Shown here piece after piece: positions 17,901 to 30,069 of a stretch of DNA of 64,000 bases; the stretch's first letter is position 1, and every line of letters begins with the position of its first letter. Made by a program: the position numbers and the translations under genes. Source of the DNA: Phyllostachys edulis (taxonomy: Eukaryota; Streptophyta; Magnoliopsida; Poales; Poaceae); the NCBI GenBank assembly GCA_036346405.1, contig CM070562.1:63888195-63952194 (forward strand), written 5' to 3'. The notes under the pieces are model-generated. The model was not told where the DNA came from, ran no database searches, and saw only the letters and a list, made by a program, of their open reading frames with translations.

Positions 17901-19043
17901 GAAAAGAAGAAATGAAAGCTATTGGGTTGGTAAAAGGGGGCCCAGGCGGGGAAACACGACGATAACGATGATGATGAGGTAAGAGGTGGGCCCCTTTTTA
18001 CGGATGGTATAATATAAGGACCAACAAAACTCTTACTCGATCAGAGGCCGTATTTCAGTACCAACCATTTTTCCGTTTCGGCGGGCGGAAAGGTTACCTC
18101 TTTACGTAATTAAGATTCTCCACAATGGGTCACATTGGAGTGTTTGGGCATGGGGAGCGAGCCGCCCCAAGGAGGTGTGTTGAGCACGGATGATAGCCGC
18201 CTCAACCAACATTACTGAAACTCGGTGTATGAGGTCAAGAAGCGTGATTAAATCTGCACCGACGAAAGGTAATGGGTGGAGACTTGATCACGTAATTGGA
18301 AAACATTCTGTATTCTGAACTTGAACCCGCATCTAAGGAAATGCTGGGGACCTGGCTCATTTAGGATTCAGAATTACTATGGGTAAGGTGGTACAAGCTT
18401 GCGCAGTGCTATAATAAATCATGAATTCATGCCAGTCTCCTAGATTGGAGTCTACGGGAACCACCAGGGGTCTTTCTTCTCTCCGAGTAAACAAGTAGTC
18501 TCTTCAGAAATAAATTGCAACCTAAGTTTTGAAAGCTATTTTCAGAATAAGAGAAGAGGTAGTAATTTTGATAAGGATGAAATTTAGAATCATCAAATGC
18601 ATTTTAGCTATTAATGCTTGCTGAGTACACTATAGTACTCATTCTTGCTATCTCTCCCCTTGCTTAGATCCTTGTCTGGCCGGGATCTATCCCGAGTGGG
18701 ATGAGGGGTTTGCAGGTACCGAGGATGCCGCTGGCAACCAGGGTGTTGGTCAGGAGGGGCATAGCGTGGGGGACGCGAGGGGCAAATAGGTGGCCGTTAC
18801 TTCAGGGCAGGCGAAAGAAGCGAATAAGCTCCCTTTTGTATTTGTGTAATATTTGTATTAAGAACCATAGCCTTGCGTGGCTATTACTGAAATAAAGATG
18901 TACAGTTTCTATTTTATTGTTCTGCTGTGTTATCTCTGATAAATGGCTTACTATTTGTTGGAGTAGTGTTCTACTGGGTAAACGAATAGTAATCCATATG
19001 CCTAAGTGTGATTACCCTTGGGGTAATGACACGGGGCGTCGCA
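14955..19043 (+). mobile_element. Gypsy solo LTR, 4.1 kb, TSD acaag
   Basis: It starts TGTGAGAACC and ends GGGGCGTCGCA, and is flanked by ACAAG at 14950-14954 and 19044-19048. Removing it restores the reading frame of the host sequence. It has a GC-rich middle (16400-17000) and a TGAGTAC...GTACTCA palindrome 400 bases before its end, as in the other gypsy LTRs here, which supports plus orientation. No internal gypsy domain is present, so it is a solo LTR. Open frames inside it (16372-17138) are composition-driven. Confidence 0.85.
18622..18641 (+). other. LTR palindrome TGAGTAC/GTACTCA
   Basis: Seven-base perfect arms, six-base loop, preceded by TTGC. The same element is at 24339-24359 and 61083-61099, each 365-400 bases from the LTR 3' end. 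Confidence 0.7.
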
Positions 19044-19644
19044 ACAAGTGACGCTTCATGGGGCAATTACATGGAGGTTGTTTGCAACCCTACTGCTGTG
19101 ATATATGCACAGCCGATGGTCTATGTTCAGTTTGTGGAGAGCATGGGGACATCCGACATGGGTGGTTCCGATGAAGCTGCGGGTGAGGAGGAGCCTACGT
19201 TGGTCTCCGGTGTTGGAGGAGACGTAGGCGAGGAAGTGGGCGATGGAGACTTGAGGAGGCGCACCGATAATTTTGAGCCCAACAAAGGAGTGAAGAGATG
19301 GTGGGCAGCCCGTATTGATTGCTATGAGTACCTGGCTAACTAGGTGGAAGAGATGGAAAGCGAGAAGGAGGGCGTGGAAACAACCAGTTCCAAAGATGAG
19401 GAAGACAGAGAAGCTGCTACGCGCATTGTATTGTTGTCAATCCATGCCTTTGTGTACGGACGTAATGTTATGTTGTTTGGGTCATATGTTAACTCATTAT
19501 GGTGATATCTACTGTTATGTTGTACGGGTGTGCATATGGTGTTATTCACTTTGTCTTACACTCTGTTGTCATATGTTTCGCTTTGTTTTTCTGTGCCATA
19601 CATTCTATTTTATATGCGGACTAACATGTTGCTTCCCTCTCGAT

Positions 19645-21236
19645 AGGAGATGGCGCAGCCTTCAGTTGATGGCGCATATGAGCTCTCGACACACGCTGGG
19701 ATGGGTGACACCGATGCCTGGCATGGTCGTCCGGCGTCGGCCCTCCGAGCCTGGTCCAGAGCACCCCTAGACAGAGGTGGCCTCTTGACGAGCGGTATGT
19801 CCCAAGACTGCAGGACACCGGCCTCCTGCCCATTGCCCGCATGTTGGATCTACTGCACGCGTTCTAGTTTGACGTGGCACTCCTATCTGCGCTCATGAAC
19901 CATTGGAGACCGGAGACTCACAACTTCCACTTTCGATGGGGGGAGATGACCATAACTTTGGAGGACGTAGCTATGTTTACAGGTCTACCGCTGCGCGGTC
20001 TTCTAGTAGTGCCACCTCCAAGGCGAGTAGACTGGAAGGTGCGTATGGCTGACAAATTCGGTCACCCGATTCCTGACAACATATCGGGTGTGCCATATTC
20101 CTGGCTACGGGAGTACATGACCTGCCCCATGCATGCGATTGTGGAGGCAGTGAGAACACACTTCCTCGCGTACCTTTTGTTCCTGTTCGGATGGATCTTG
20201 TTTCCTACAACTCAGGGAGATTGCGTGTACCCTAGCTACATCCATCTCGCAGAGTCTTTGGTGGACGCCCAGCCCGACGATGTGCCACAATACATTGTGG
20301 GGCTTTGAAGTGCTTTGCACCACTTACCGAGGGTTGTGCGATGCCTCTCAGCACAGTACAGGTAGGGAGCTAGTCCTCGCGGTATGCTACACCCTGCTGT
20401 AGCTATGGTCGTGGGAGCACTTTTCGGTTGGTTGGCCGTATTTCTGGAGCACCGTGCACCCTTTGCAGTTGAGCACCGAGCTTTATGGTAATGCTGGAGG
20501 CGATGACCTCGTCGACGGGCCTACAATGGGAACGCGTTGGACATGTGGTACTCTAGGGTGGGCCAGGGAGAAACCGAGGCGTGTGTACCCTAAGTTCCAT
20601 AACCTATTTGAGACTCTGCACGAGGACAAGGTCATCTGGTGGCCATGGACTGCACCGTTCCTTGCAGACACGGCCCCCTACAGATTGTCCTCGCAGTGCA
20701 TTCAGGATGAGATGCTCTGGTTAACGACCTGCCACCTGGTCTTCTCAAACATGGTTGAGCTGTATAATCCACAGTGGGCCATGAGAAAGTTTGGCCTTTA
20801 TCAAGAGGTGCCACCGCCGCCGAGACGACCTCTCACAGCGAAGGCCCACCGGTATGTCATTTTTCGGTACCATATTAGCCGCATGTCTGACTTAGATTTT
20901 TTGACATCTGAACTAAATTGCAGCCAAACGAGGAAAGGCCAGAGGAACGACGATTGGAGGCAGACACAGTAGCCGTGGATGATGCTGTGGGGCGAGAGGG
21001 CGACAAAAAACGTGGTGCATGAGTTACGAGGCTACACCATCCAGAAGTATGTTGCGTACTTGCGGTGGTACGTTCCACGCACTAGGTGCAGGCTTACTAG
21101 GCTAGCGCCACAGCGTCCAGTGGAGGTCATGCATGATGCCATTGTACTAGCAGGTCCCGACCGTCACCGGGCGGCACGCCACGACGAGACGGTAAAACAT
21201 TCTTTGCAGAATTTTCATCCGGCAACATGTTTCTAA
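19645..21236 (+). pseudogene. Plant mobile domain (PMD) protein, decayed
   Basis: After an 'ag' acceptor near 19648 the frame reads PLDERYVPRLQDTGLLPIAR, then a TAG at 19865, then the core MNHWRPETHNFHFRWGEMTI with VAMFTGLPLRG (19874-20308). The second half (20454-20972) has YPKFHNLF, VIWWPWTAPF and DEMLWLTTCHLVF, and a third piece (20979-21236) has VAYLRWYVPRTR. This order is that of PF10536-type plant mobile domains, found in MULEs and LTR elements and in a few domesticated genes such as MAIL1. Stops and frameshifts between the pieces make it a pseudogene, although some breaks may be introns. Confidence 0.75.
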
Positions 21237-22530
21237 CTTACTATTGGTTTCCTTACAGTACTATCTCCTTGATTGTATCCAGCATGAGGGTGCTGAAGCT
21301 CTACGTCGTGGAAACAATAGCACATTTGATTGCCTCCTAGGCGTGGTGTGTGCCATGACCGATGACACAAGGGCTGCAATTAGGACCATAACTTGTGATC
21401 GCCACAACGACGTTCACGTATAGCATCGCGGACACCGAGGGCACCCTCCACCCCCTCCGCCCTCGATACCTCCCTCAGCATCGCCCTCCGCACATTCGTC
21501 GCACTTTGGGAGTCATCAGAGCTACGGTCGCTCAGCCTCGACGCACCTCGGGCCACAGATATGTCATCTGTCTACTGGTTGTTGTCGTTAGTTCTTGTCC
21601 TTGCACTCCTTTCGAACGTATATGACATTACCGTTTGTTCTTGTAGCATTTGCGAGTGGACAACACTCTGCTTCTGCCGTCGTGATCACGGAGGGAGGCG
21701 CAGGACAGGACTTCCTCGCCGGCGTGACATTGTTCCACTGCACACAGCGACCCTGACTAGCCGCAGCGCCGAGACGACGGGTTGGGCTCATTGGCGTACG
21801 GTGTTCAGTCACACGTGCAGGAGCGCGACCAGTGGTTCGACGAGACGTGCCAAGGGTACACCCTGCAGCATTATGGCACAGACTGGCCAGGAGGATCGTC
21901 ATCCACACAACAACCTACTCAGGTACGCTTTAACGTAGTTACAACAATTTTTTGGTTGCACGAAACCAAGAACTAACTCACCCAGTACCCTTCCCATAGG
22001 ATGAGCACTAGTGGGTCAACAATATGCTCAGGCCTCAACCAGACACCTACACTGAGATCACCGCAGCGACGCCTCCCGCGTAGCGCCCCTACTACGGCTT
22101 TTGAGACGTACGCTGCTCCCCTGACAGGTTCACCTTCACTGAGGATCAACTACGCCATCCAGGCAAGGGCGGGATGATGTACCATAAGTAATGTCATGGC
22201 CGTATAATGCATGTTATGTAATGTCATTGTGCATTGTGCCATTGTGACTTATGTAATGTCAGTGTGCATTATGACATTGTGATTTATCGACACAAAATGT
22301 TCTCCAAAATAGTCAGTACAAATGACAACTCTACCTCCCGATTTTAATGTACTAAAGCTAAAAGACCTAATGCAACGCTGCCACATGATTCCTCATCGAG
22401 CCCACTGCCTCGCGGATGTGAATTTCCTTCAACCCAATTGCAATTCAGCCGCAGGCTATATATGGATGCTTTGGCTGCCATTCACCTTACTCTTCACTTC
22501 CTCTTCTCCTTTCTTCCAGACTTAAACGGG
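21237..22530 (+). other. Probable C-terminal and 3' part of the PMD gene
   Basis: A 'cttacag' acceptor near 21259 leads into the continuation, with Pro/Arg/His-rich frames up to about 22190 but no recognised domain. 22190-22290 has short 'tgtaatgtcattgtgcatt' repeats, probably a 3' end. 22300-22530 is the promoter and leader of the GRF pseudogene. Confidence 0.4.
22457..22463 (+). promoter_or_regulatory. TATA box of the GRF pseudogene
   Basis: TATATAT lies 68-74 bases before the ATG at 22531, with a C/T-rich leader between. Confidence 0.45.
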
Positions 22531-23037
22531 ATGTCTTCGGCCTCATCTAACTTTCAAGTGAGCAGACAATTAGAATCACTACGGTAGCACCTGGTTTGCC
22601 CTCGTTGCAGGGATCCAGTGAATGTGTTCACCTCGCATACGCCAACGAATCCATCCCTAGTGTTTCTGAAGTCTTCAAATCTTGCGGTAACTTGTGCCTA
22701 ATCATCTCGAATGAATTCCATTCAAAATATCATGTTTTTTTCACTTGAAGCTGCAATTCTTTTCCAGAACACAACATGTCGGTTTTGGTAGTGAGCTGAT
22801 GAAGCTGTCCTAGTGGTTCGAGATATTGCAATACAAATTGCTGCCTTGCAACAAGACACCCGTGGTGCTTCATTTCATCTAGTGGCTCGACCCTCTGATC
22901 AACCAATGCAAAATGAAGAGAATAGACTTAAAAGACTGGATGAAAGCATAGAAAGGGTTGAGAAAATGCTTCAGAAATTAGTTAAGATAGTTAGTTTTAC
23001 GGTCTTTCTTCTATTATTTGTTGTTCTTGCCAAGTAG
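22531..23037 (+). pseudogene. GRF-type zinc-finger protein, with stops (exons 22531-22686, 22768-23037)
   Basis: Exon 1 starts MSSASSNFQ, has CPRCRDPVNVF (the first two zinc ligands) and ends at GCG|GTAAC. Exon 2 follows TTTCCAG| in the same phase and begins NTTCRFW, the C-x-F-W end of a GRF finger. A charged, probably coiled-coil stretch (RLKRLDESIERVEKMLQKL) and a hydrophobic tail that could span a membrane come next, as in many small grass GRF proteins. There is a TAG at codon 19 and two stops right after the finger, and one expected Cys is Ser, so it is non-functional. GRF and PMD genes often travel together in grass transposons, which fits its place after the PMD remnant. Confidence 0.7.
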
Positions 23038-23356
23038 AAGTTCAGTTGTAATGAGATTGTAATGTCCACTCTTTATCTATACATCGCAGTCCTTTATGAA
23101 TGAGAATAAACAAGTAACGTTATCTACGCATGGATCAAGTGTCGTGTATCCTTGCATTACATGATGTATGCCTTTGTGATGTTTTTGTACTGGTCTGTAT
23201 CATGTATGCCTCTGTCTAATTCCGTTATGAATACTTTGTGTTGGAATTCATGAAACCCTAATTTCCGAAACCTAAAAGCCAAATTTTGGAGACCTAAATC
23301 TGTAATGTTCGAGACAATTTCAGAACACTTACTTTTTAGAATGACAAGATCACACG

Positions 23357-23590
23357 ACTTCTCTCTGTAAAGCAGGACATGACCACTCTACTCTCTGCAA
23401 AGTAAGACGTGATAACGCATTGCCTCGCCATTTTTTCAGACCGAAAAGAACGCATTCTGCAAAGCAGGACAGGACTTCTCTCTGCAAAGCAGGACGTGAC
23501 CACTTTACTCTCTGCAAAGTAAGACGTGACAACACACTGCCTCGCCAGCTTTTCAGACCGAAAAGACCGCATTCTGCAAAGTAGGACATG
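23357..23590. repeat. Tandem duplication, two 117-bp units
   Basis: Units start at 23357 and 23474 ('acttctctctg') and contain 'gcaaagtaagacgtga' and 'tcagaccgaaaaga'; a third partial unit starts at 23589. The flanks 23038-23356 and 23591-23961 hold no recognised gene. Confidence 0.85.
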
Positions 23591-23961
23591 ACTTCTCTGA
23601 TGAACCACGAAGGTCCTGTTCTGGCCCGATCTTTCGATGAGAAGATAAACTCGGTAGAAGTCGCTCAACTCTCACGATCCTGACTATGAAGTTGCAAGGC
23701 TCGAAACCACACAATCGCTGAACTGCTTGACAAGTCATTATCAACTATGCACGAATACCTGGATGACCTGATCACGAAGATCAATTCCTGCATACACCGA
23801 AGAAGAATGCAAGAACAAGGTAAAACGCAATCTGAAATTGCAAATAGGAATTGAAATTGTATTGATAAGTGGGGTTCTGAAGACAATGTCGCTGTTGATC
23901 TCGTCGAATAAGAGGACAAAGTATAAAGTAGCAAAGCTAAACTTCAATCAACAAGACCCGT

Positions 23962-26830
23962 TGTCAGGACCCCGAGTAGCAACCCCGAGACCCTCTGTGC
24001 ACTCTGGACCAGTCCCAATATCAGTAGCTGGTCTGCACAGTCTCAACAATGATGTCATCACAACCATAAAACAGACTATAGAAGAAGCAGACAAATTAAT
24101 AATAATAACAGCAAAAGTCCTTATGGTCAAGTTCTTACAAGGTTGCCACGCAGGGCTACCAACAAAAGAGCTCGCAGTGGAAAAGCAAAAGAACACGTGG
24201 AGGCCATTCAGCATGTCCACAGGCGATCGAGTGGAGGACGTCTCCTAGCATGAGAGGTCTTCGAAGACCTCCTCTTCCCAGAGCTCGGAGCTCCCTAGGT
24301 GGTCTTCAGCTGCTGATTAACCAGAGGGCACAAAGCCATGAGTACATTGAATGTACTCAGCAAGCCGTAGGGAAATGTATGAAAATAGTGTTCATGCCTG
24401 GCTAAACAAGAACAGCTCTATGGTTACTTTGCAGAAAGCAATATTGAGTGGAAATACAGTAAGTAGATTGCAAATAACCAGTTGAAAGATTAATACATAA
24501 GTAATCAAGTTTCTTGAAAACAACTCGTGAACACCCTGTTCACTTCCCGAACCACTCGTGACCACCACAGTCTTTGCCTGCACTACGAAACCAACCAAGA
24601 CCAACAAGTTTTGAGAAAGTCTACCCCTTGCATGAAATCACCAAGCATGTCCATAACTGGGGACACGACTATTTGAATAGATTTACACTCTATAGAGGAT
24701 ATACAACTTTACCCACAAGACATGACCTCTCTAGTTTGTTTGGGTAAGCAGGCTAGAGCACGTGACAAGGCCTTTAAAAAGCTCTGTTTTGACTCAGTTC
24801 TGCCTGCGAAGGTTTCGCCATTTTGGACCCCCTCTTGTGCCATGTGATTCCCTCCGGTAACTCGGAGATCACACCGCCATGACAGAACCAAACCAAAACA
24901 TTACTAATTACTCGGCTAGGTCCACCCCATAAATGAACTTGTGGTTGCACGGTATGGCCCGGATCAATAGCTTACAAGGTTAACTCCTTAGGGACTACTC
25001 AGGTAAGACAACCACATCCCAATGTGCTTTCTGCACCCCCTTTACTGCACGATCACTCACCCGAGTATAAAACATTTTTGGGTTTAGCCCGGCCAAATGA
25101 CCACCCTAGTCATGGCACAACAATTTTTATTAGCGGCCACACAGGCCATGGCAACACATGCCACAATTCCATAATTTCTTAGTCAAATTTAACATCATTG
25201 AAACAGGTGATCGAGAGACATCGCGTAACTAAAGCAGGGCTAAGCAATATATGCACCCATGTTGGTATCACAATAAAAAATGTCCAACTAAGATTACCCA
25301 GCCTATGGTGTCCAAAGGTACATGTCAACATGTCAATTACAAGTGTTCAAGGAGTCATACTGTCAAGTAGGTATTTAGCGATCTCCCAAATCATTTTTAT
25401 ACAAATATTCATGCATGTTGATATAAAACAATATAATTTTTCAAACTAGGTTCGACATGATCAAAGGTCTACGACTTGCCTTCGTTGAAGAGTTGAGGTT
25501 CTTCGGTAGAGGTCACCGGGTCCAAGAACTCTTCAGAGAAGCTGGAATCTATACGTGCGAAAAGAGCCAAATAAATAAAATGAATTCAAATAAAAAACCA
25601 AAAACTACCAAACTAGAACCAAAACAAAAGCACAGGAACAGAGGAACAAGAAACGGGCTCTCGGGAGAAGGTCCAACTGAGAGGGTGGAGGTCCTGAAGA
25701 GGAGGAGGTCAAGGGAGGAGGTCCTAAGGTCCTATGAAGGATACGACTACTCATGTAGTCGTAAAAGGGACACAACTACACAACGTGGTTGTGAGAGAGA
25801 TACAACTACACAACATGGTTGTGAGAGAGCAAAAAGGAGGATAGGACTCGGAGAAACTCACCCAGACAGAGAGAGAGAGAGAGAGAGAAAGAGGCCAGAG
25901 AAGACTGGAGGAGGACGACGGATGGCGCAGGCGCTCCAGTGAACTCTTCGGCGGCGAGGTGGTCGAAGGCGGCGCAGCTCCGGCGGCTCCTTGGTGACGA
26001 GCAGGCGACGGCATGGCTCCAGCGAACTTCTTAGCAAAACTTCAAGCACTGAGAACCTGGGTGAGAGCAAGAGAATTGGGTGAGGAAAAGGTGATGAGAG
26101 GGGGCTGCTAAGGCTTTTATAGCCGGAGAGGACGGGAAGAGCAGCTAAGAGACTCTAAAGCACACGCGATCAAGGGTAGGGGAAGGAGGAGATGGGAGCA
26201 GGTCTGCGAGGAGACAAGAGGTGGAAACGGGTACTACAGAAAAGACAACATTTAATGCGACACGACAGCATTTAATGCTTAAGGAACTTTGTGTCAGCAG
26301 TGACGCAACGAGAGGAAGAAGGTGAACAGAGCTGACAGGTGGGGTTAGTCAAACCTTGGGAGAGTGGTCCAACCAAAGAGGAGGTCGTGACCCAAGGGGT
26401 GGTCGTGGCCAAAGGGGTGGTTGTGACCCAAGGGGTGGTCGTGACCGGTCTCCAAGACCACCCGGAGGTCTTCTAGGACCACTCGGGAGGTCTTCCTGGA
26501 CCACCTAGGAGGTCTGGACAGAGGGAAAGGTCCAAACGAGAGGGAGGTCTAAACCAAAAGGGAGGTCTAAACCGAGAGGGAGGTCCAAACGAGAGGGAGG
26601 TCTGGACTAAGGGGGAGGTAAGAGTGAATAGAGAAAGGGGATTTCAACACCAGAGAACTCTAGCAAGTCCAGAGAAATCGAATTTTGGATTAGTTGAAGT
26701 TGGATTAATTCATGTTAAATCGCTACAAATTTCCAAAATCTCCTAGTTAAGCTTGAGCAATTCAACAAAACCAAATGGTCATTTTTATTTTCAAAAATCT
26801 CAGAAAAGCCCAGAAAATAGGGATGTTACA
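23962..26830 (-). mobile_element. 3' LTR of chromodomain gypsy element
   Basis: It starts TGTCAGGACCC and ends GGGATGTTACA on the plus strand. The element is on the minus strand, so this is its 3' LTR, next to the polypurine tract. Length is 2869 bp. It aligns with the solo LTR at 49775-54490 over much of its ends. Its 25700-26070 part is the usual GC-rich LTR core; frames there are not genes. 26380-26620 has repeated 'ggggtggtcgtg' and 'gagggaggtc' units. The matching 5' LTR is absent from the window. Confidence 0.85.
24339..24359 (-). other. LTR palindrome, perfect 10-bp arms
   Basis: Arms TGAGTACATT and AATGTACTCA surround one base. It lies about 380 bases from the LTR 3' end (element sense). 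Counterparts are at 18622-18641, 61083-61099 and, decayed, about 50159-50180. Confidence 0.8.
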
Positions 26831-26850
26831 AACCTACCCCCCTCAAAGGG
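26831..26850 (-). other. Polypurine tract of gypsy element
   Basis: On the minus strand GAGGGGGGTAGGTT directly precedes the TGTAACATCCC LTR start. This is the expected plus-strand primer site and confirms which LTR this is. Confidence 0.75.
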
Positions 26851-29800
26851 AATCTCGACCCCGAGATTCGGGCTGACTAGAGAATAGGCGCGGAAACTTG
26901 GCCTTCAGGTCTTCTTCACGCTTCCAGGTAGCTTCCTCTTCAGTGTGATTGCCCCAATGGACTTTGTAGAAACGGATGATCTTGCTTCTTGTCACACACT
27001 CGGACACTTCCAAAACCTTGAGGGGTTGCTCCTTGTAGGTGAGGTCTTGCTGTAGGTCTACGGCTTCTACGGGCATCTGCACCTCTGGCACACGCAGACA
27101 TTTCCTCAACTGCGACACGTGGAAGACATCATGCACGTCCGACAACCAGGGCGGAAGCTCCAATTGGTAAGCCACTTCTCCCCTTCTGTCTAAAATTGGA
27201 AAGGGTCCAATATATCGAGGTGCAAGCTTCCCACTTATTCTGAAGCGTCGCATTCCTTTGAGAGGTGAAACCTTTAAATACACATGATCTCCTGGTGCAA
27301 AAGCTAGGTCTCGGTGACGGTTATCCGCGTAGCTTTTCTGCCTAGACTGAGCCATTTTCAGCTTTTCTCGAAAGGACTAAACTTGATCTTCAACTTCCTT
27401 CAGGATATCAGGTCCAAGCACTTTCCCTTCTCCTATTTTAGTCCAATACAATGGTGTCCTACACTTTCTTCCATAAAGGGCTTCAAACGGGGACATCTAC
27501 AAACTTACTTGATAGCTATTGTTGTAGGAGAATTCTGCATAGGGCAACATTCTATCCCAGCTGGCCTGGTTCTCTAGAGCACATGCTCTCAACATATCCT
27601 CTAGTATTTGATTTACTCTCTCCGTTTTCCTATCTGTCTGAGGATGGTAGGCTATACTGAATTTTAGATTAGTACCCAAAGCATCGTGCAGCTTCTGCCA
27701 GAATCTAGAGGTGAACTAAGATCCCCGATCTGACACGAACTTCTTGGGTACTCCATGCTGACACACTATCTTAGCCATATACAGCTCTGCAAGTCTTCCT
27801 CCTGAGTAGGTGGTCTTAACCGGGATGAAGTGTGCAACCTTTGTCAAACGATCTACAGCTACCCAGATAGAATCATACCCAGCTTGGGTTCTTGGCAGAC
27901 CAGTGATAAAGTCCATGCCAATTTTCTCCCATTTCCATTCGGGTATGTTCAGAGGTTGTAGGAGTCCAGCGGGTCTTTGATGCTCGGCCTTAACTCGTTG
28001 ACAAACATCATACTGGGCTACATACTCAGCGATCTCGCGCTTCATGCTAGGCCACCATTACATTTCCTTGAGGTCTTGATACATCTTAGTGCTCCCGGGG
28101 TGGATGGATTACAAGGTTTCGTGAGCCTCCTTGAGTATCAACTGCTTGAGCTCTCCCTGATCTGGTACACAAATACGCTTATTGAACCAAACGGTTCCTT
28201 GTTCATCTTCAAAAAACCTTAGGAATTTACCCTTCTTCATGTTTCTTTAGATCTCCAAGACATCTGCATCTTCTCTTTGAGCTTTCCGGATCTGATCTTA
28301 GAGAGTTGGTTGCACTTCTAGAGCAGCTAGGTAACCTTCTTCAACCAACTCAAGCTTGACCTTCGGAAATTCTTTGTACAGTGCTGGCGGATTTTCCTTG
28401 ATCATCAGTGTATTGCAGTAGACCTTCCTACTTAAAGCATCGGCTACCATATTAGCCTTTCCTGGATGGTAATGGATTCCCAAGTTGTAATCCTTGATCA
28501 ATTCCAACCATCTTCTTTGCCTCATATTAAGATCAGCTTGAGTGAAAATGTACTTCAAGCTTTTATGATCAATGTAGACTTCACAGCGATTACCAATGAG
28601 GTAATGGCGCCATATCTTCAAAGCATGCACTACGGCAGCCAATTCTAAGTCATGAGTGTGGTAATTGACCTCATGAGGTTTTAACTAATGGGAAGCATAA
28701 GCTGCTATCTTCCTTTCTTGCATTAGAACACAACCGAGACCTTGACGTGAGGCATCACAGAAGACCTGAACATCAGGCAAGGTCAGCATTGAAGCAATGG
28801 TCAGGCGCCTCTTTCGCTCTTGAAAACTTTGGTCACATGTCGGCGTCCAAGCATACTTCTTTTCTTTCTTCAGCAACTGAGTAAGAGGTCTTGCTATCTT
28901 GGAGAACCCTTCTATAAACCTGCGGTTGTAACCTGCCATTCCAAGGAAGCTTCTGAGCTGAGGCACTGACTTGGGTGACTCCTAATTGAGCACATCTTGG
29001 ACCTTGCTAGGATTGACGGTGACTCCTTCTGCAGACAAGACGTGCCCCAAAAAGGTGACCTTCTTCATCCAAAACTCACACTTGTCGAATTTAGCATAGA
29101 GTTGGTGGTCTCTAAGCTTGTTCAGGACTAAGCGGAGGTGCTCTTCATGCTCTTCTTCGCTGGGAGAGTACACTAGAGTGTCATTAATAAAGACAATGAC
29201 GAATTTATCCAAATACTCCATGAATACTTTATTCATCAGGTTCATAAAGTAAGCAGGAGCATTGGTCAACTCAAAAGATATGACCGTGTACTCGTACAGT
29301 CCATAACGGGTCGAGAAAGCGGTCTTGGGGATGTCCTCTTGGCGAATTTTCAACTGGTGGTACCTTGACCTCAAATCTATCTCAGAGAACACTCCGGCTC
29401 CCATCAACTGGTCAAACAGATCATCAATCCTGGGCAGAGGGTACTTGTTCTTGATGGTGACCTCGTTGAGTGAGCGATAATCCACACACGTCCGCTGGGT
29501 ACCGTCCTTCCTATCAACAAAGATCACTAGAGCTCCCTAAGGTGAAAAACTTGATCTGACAAAACCTTTAGCTTGCAGCTCCTCGATTTGCTTCTTCAAC
29601 TCGACTAAGTCATCAATGGGCAAACGGTAAGGTCTCTTGGAAATGGGTGCAGTTCCAGGGACTAAGTTGATGACAAACTCCAAGTCTATGTCGGGTGGCA
29701 TTCTAGGTAACTCATCCGGAAAGACATCTGGAAACTCGTTGACCACTGGGACGTCTTCTAAAGACATAGCCTTGACACTGCAGACAACTGCCTCTTCATG

Positions 29801-30060
29801 ATTCTCTAAGGAGGCTTCAAATTTTACTTTAATCCCAACTGGACTGACCAAGGTGATGCTTCTCCCACCACAATCCAAATTGCTTGGTGATTAGCAAGCC
29901 AATCCATTCCCAAAATCACATCTAAGGACTTGGTATCGATGATGATCAGGTTGGCTAGAAATTATACCCCTTCTATGATCACCTTTACTTGTGGGCAACC
30001 CTGGTTCTTACTTAACTCCGAACCGGGGGATTGAACCAACAAGGAGGTCTTAAGATGTGG
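26843..30060 (-). pseudogene. Gypsy chromovirus pol, decayed (PR-RT-RH-IN-chromodomain)
   Basis: Minus-strand order is as in Tekay/Del chromoviruses. Protease is at about 30060-29890 (DVILGMDWL), then the linker and RT (29878-28982) with VDYRSLN and LGHVLSAEGV. RNase H is at 28966-28298 (YIDHKSLKYIF, WLELIKDY), then integrase (28045-27497; GMDFITGLPR, AYHPQTD). The C-terminal chromodomain is at 26950-26850 (VHWGNHTEEEATW). Single stops break the frame, for example at about 27715 and 28980. The RT active site reads FIND where F-x-D-D is needed. Gag is absent: sequence stops in protease near 30060 and joins another gypsy relic. The protein once replicated the element; it cannot now. Confidence 0.9.
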
Positions 30061-30069
30061 TTGAAGTAG

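Larger units (their letters stand above)
14638..19505 (+). pseudogene. N-terminal part of PMD transposon gene, split by a solo LTR
   Basis: Coding pieces are 14638-14954 and 19044-19505. The first encodes a domain (FVFHGNVLVRDGPYRVDLSN...) resembling the N-terminal region of grass MULE/PMD genes. The second begins in the same frame once the LTR and one copy of the ACAAG duplication are removed, and is acidic (DMGGSDEAAGEEEPT). In-frame stops occur at 14932 (TGA) and 19341 (TAG), so the gene was already decaying or decayed afterwards. The PMD itself follows from about 19645. The function of the intact protein is unknown. The family assignment is by similarity of arrangement and is moderate. 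Confidence 0.6.
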
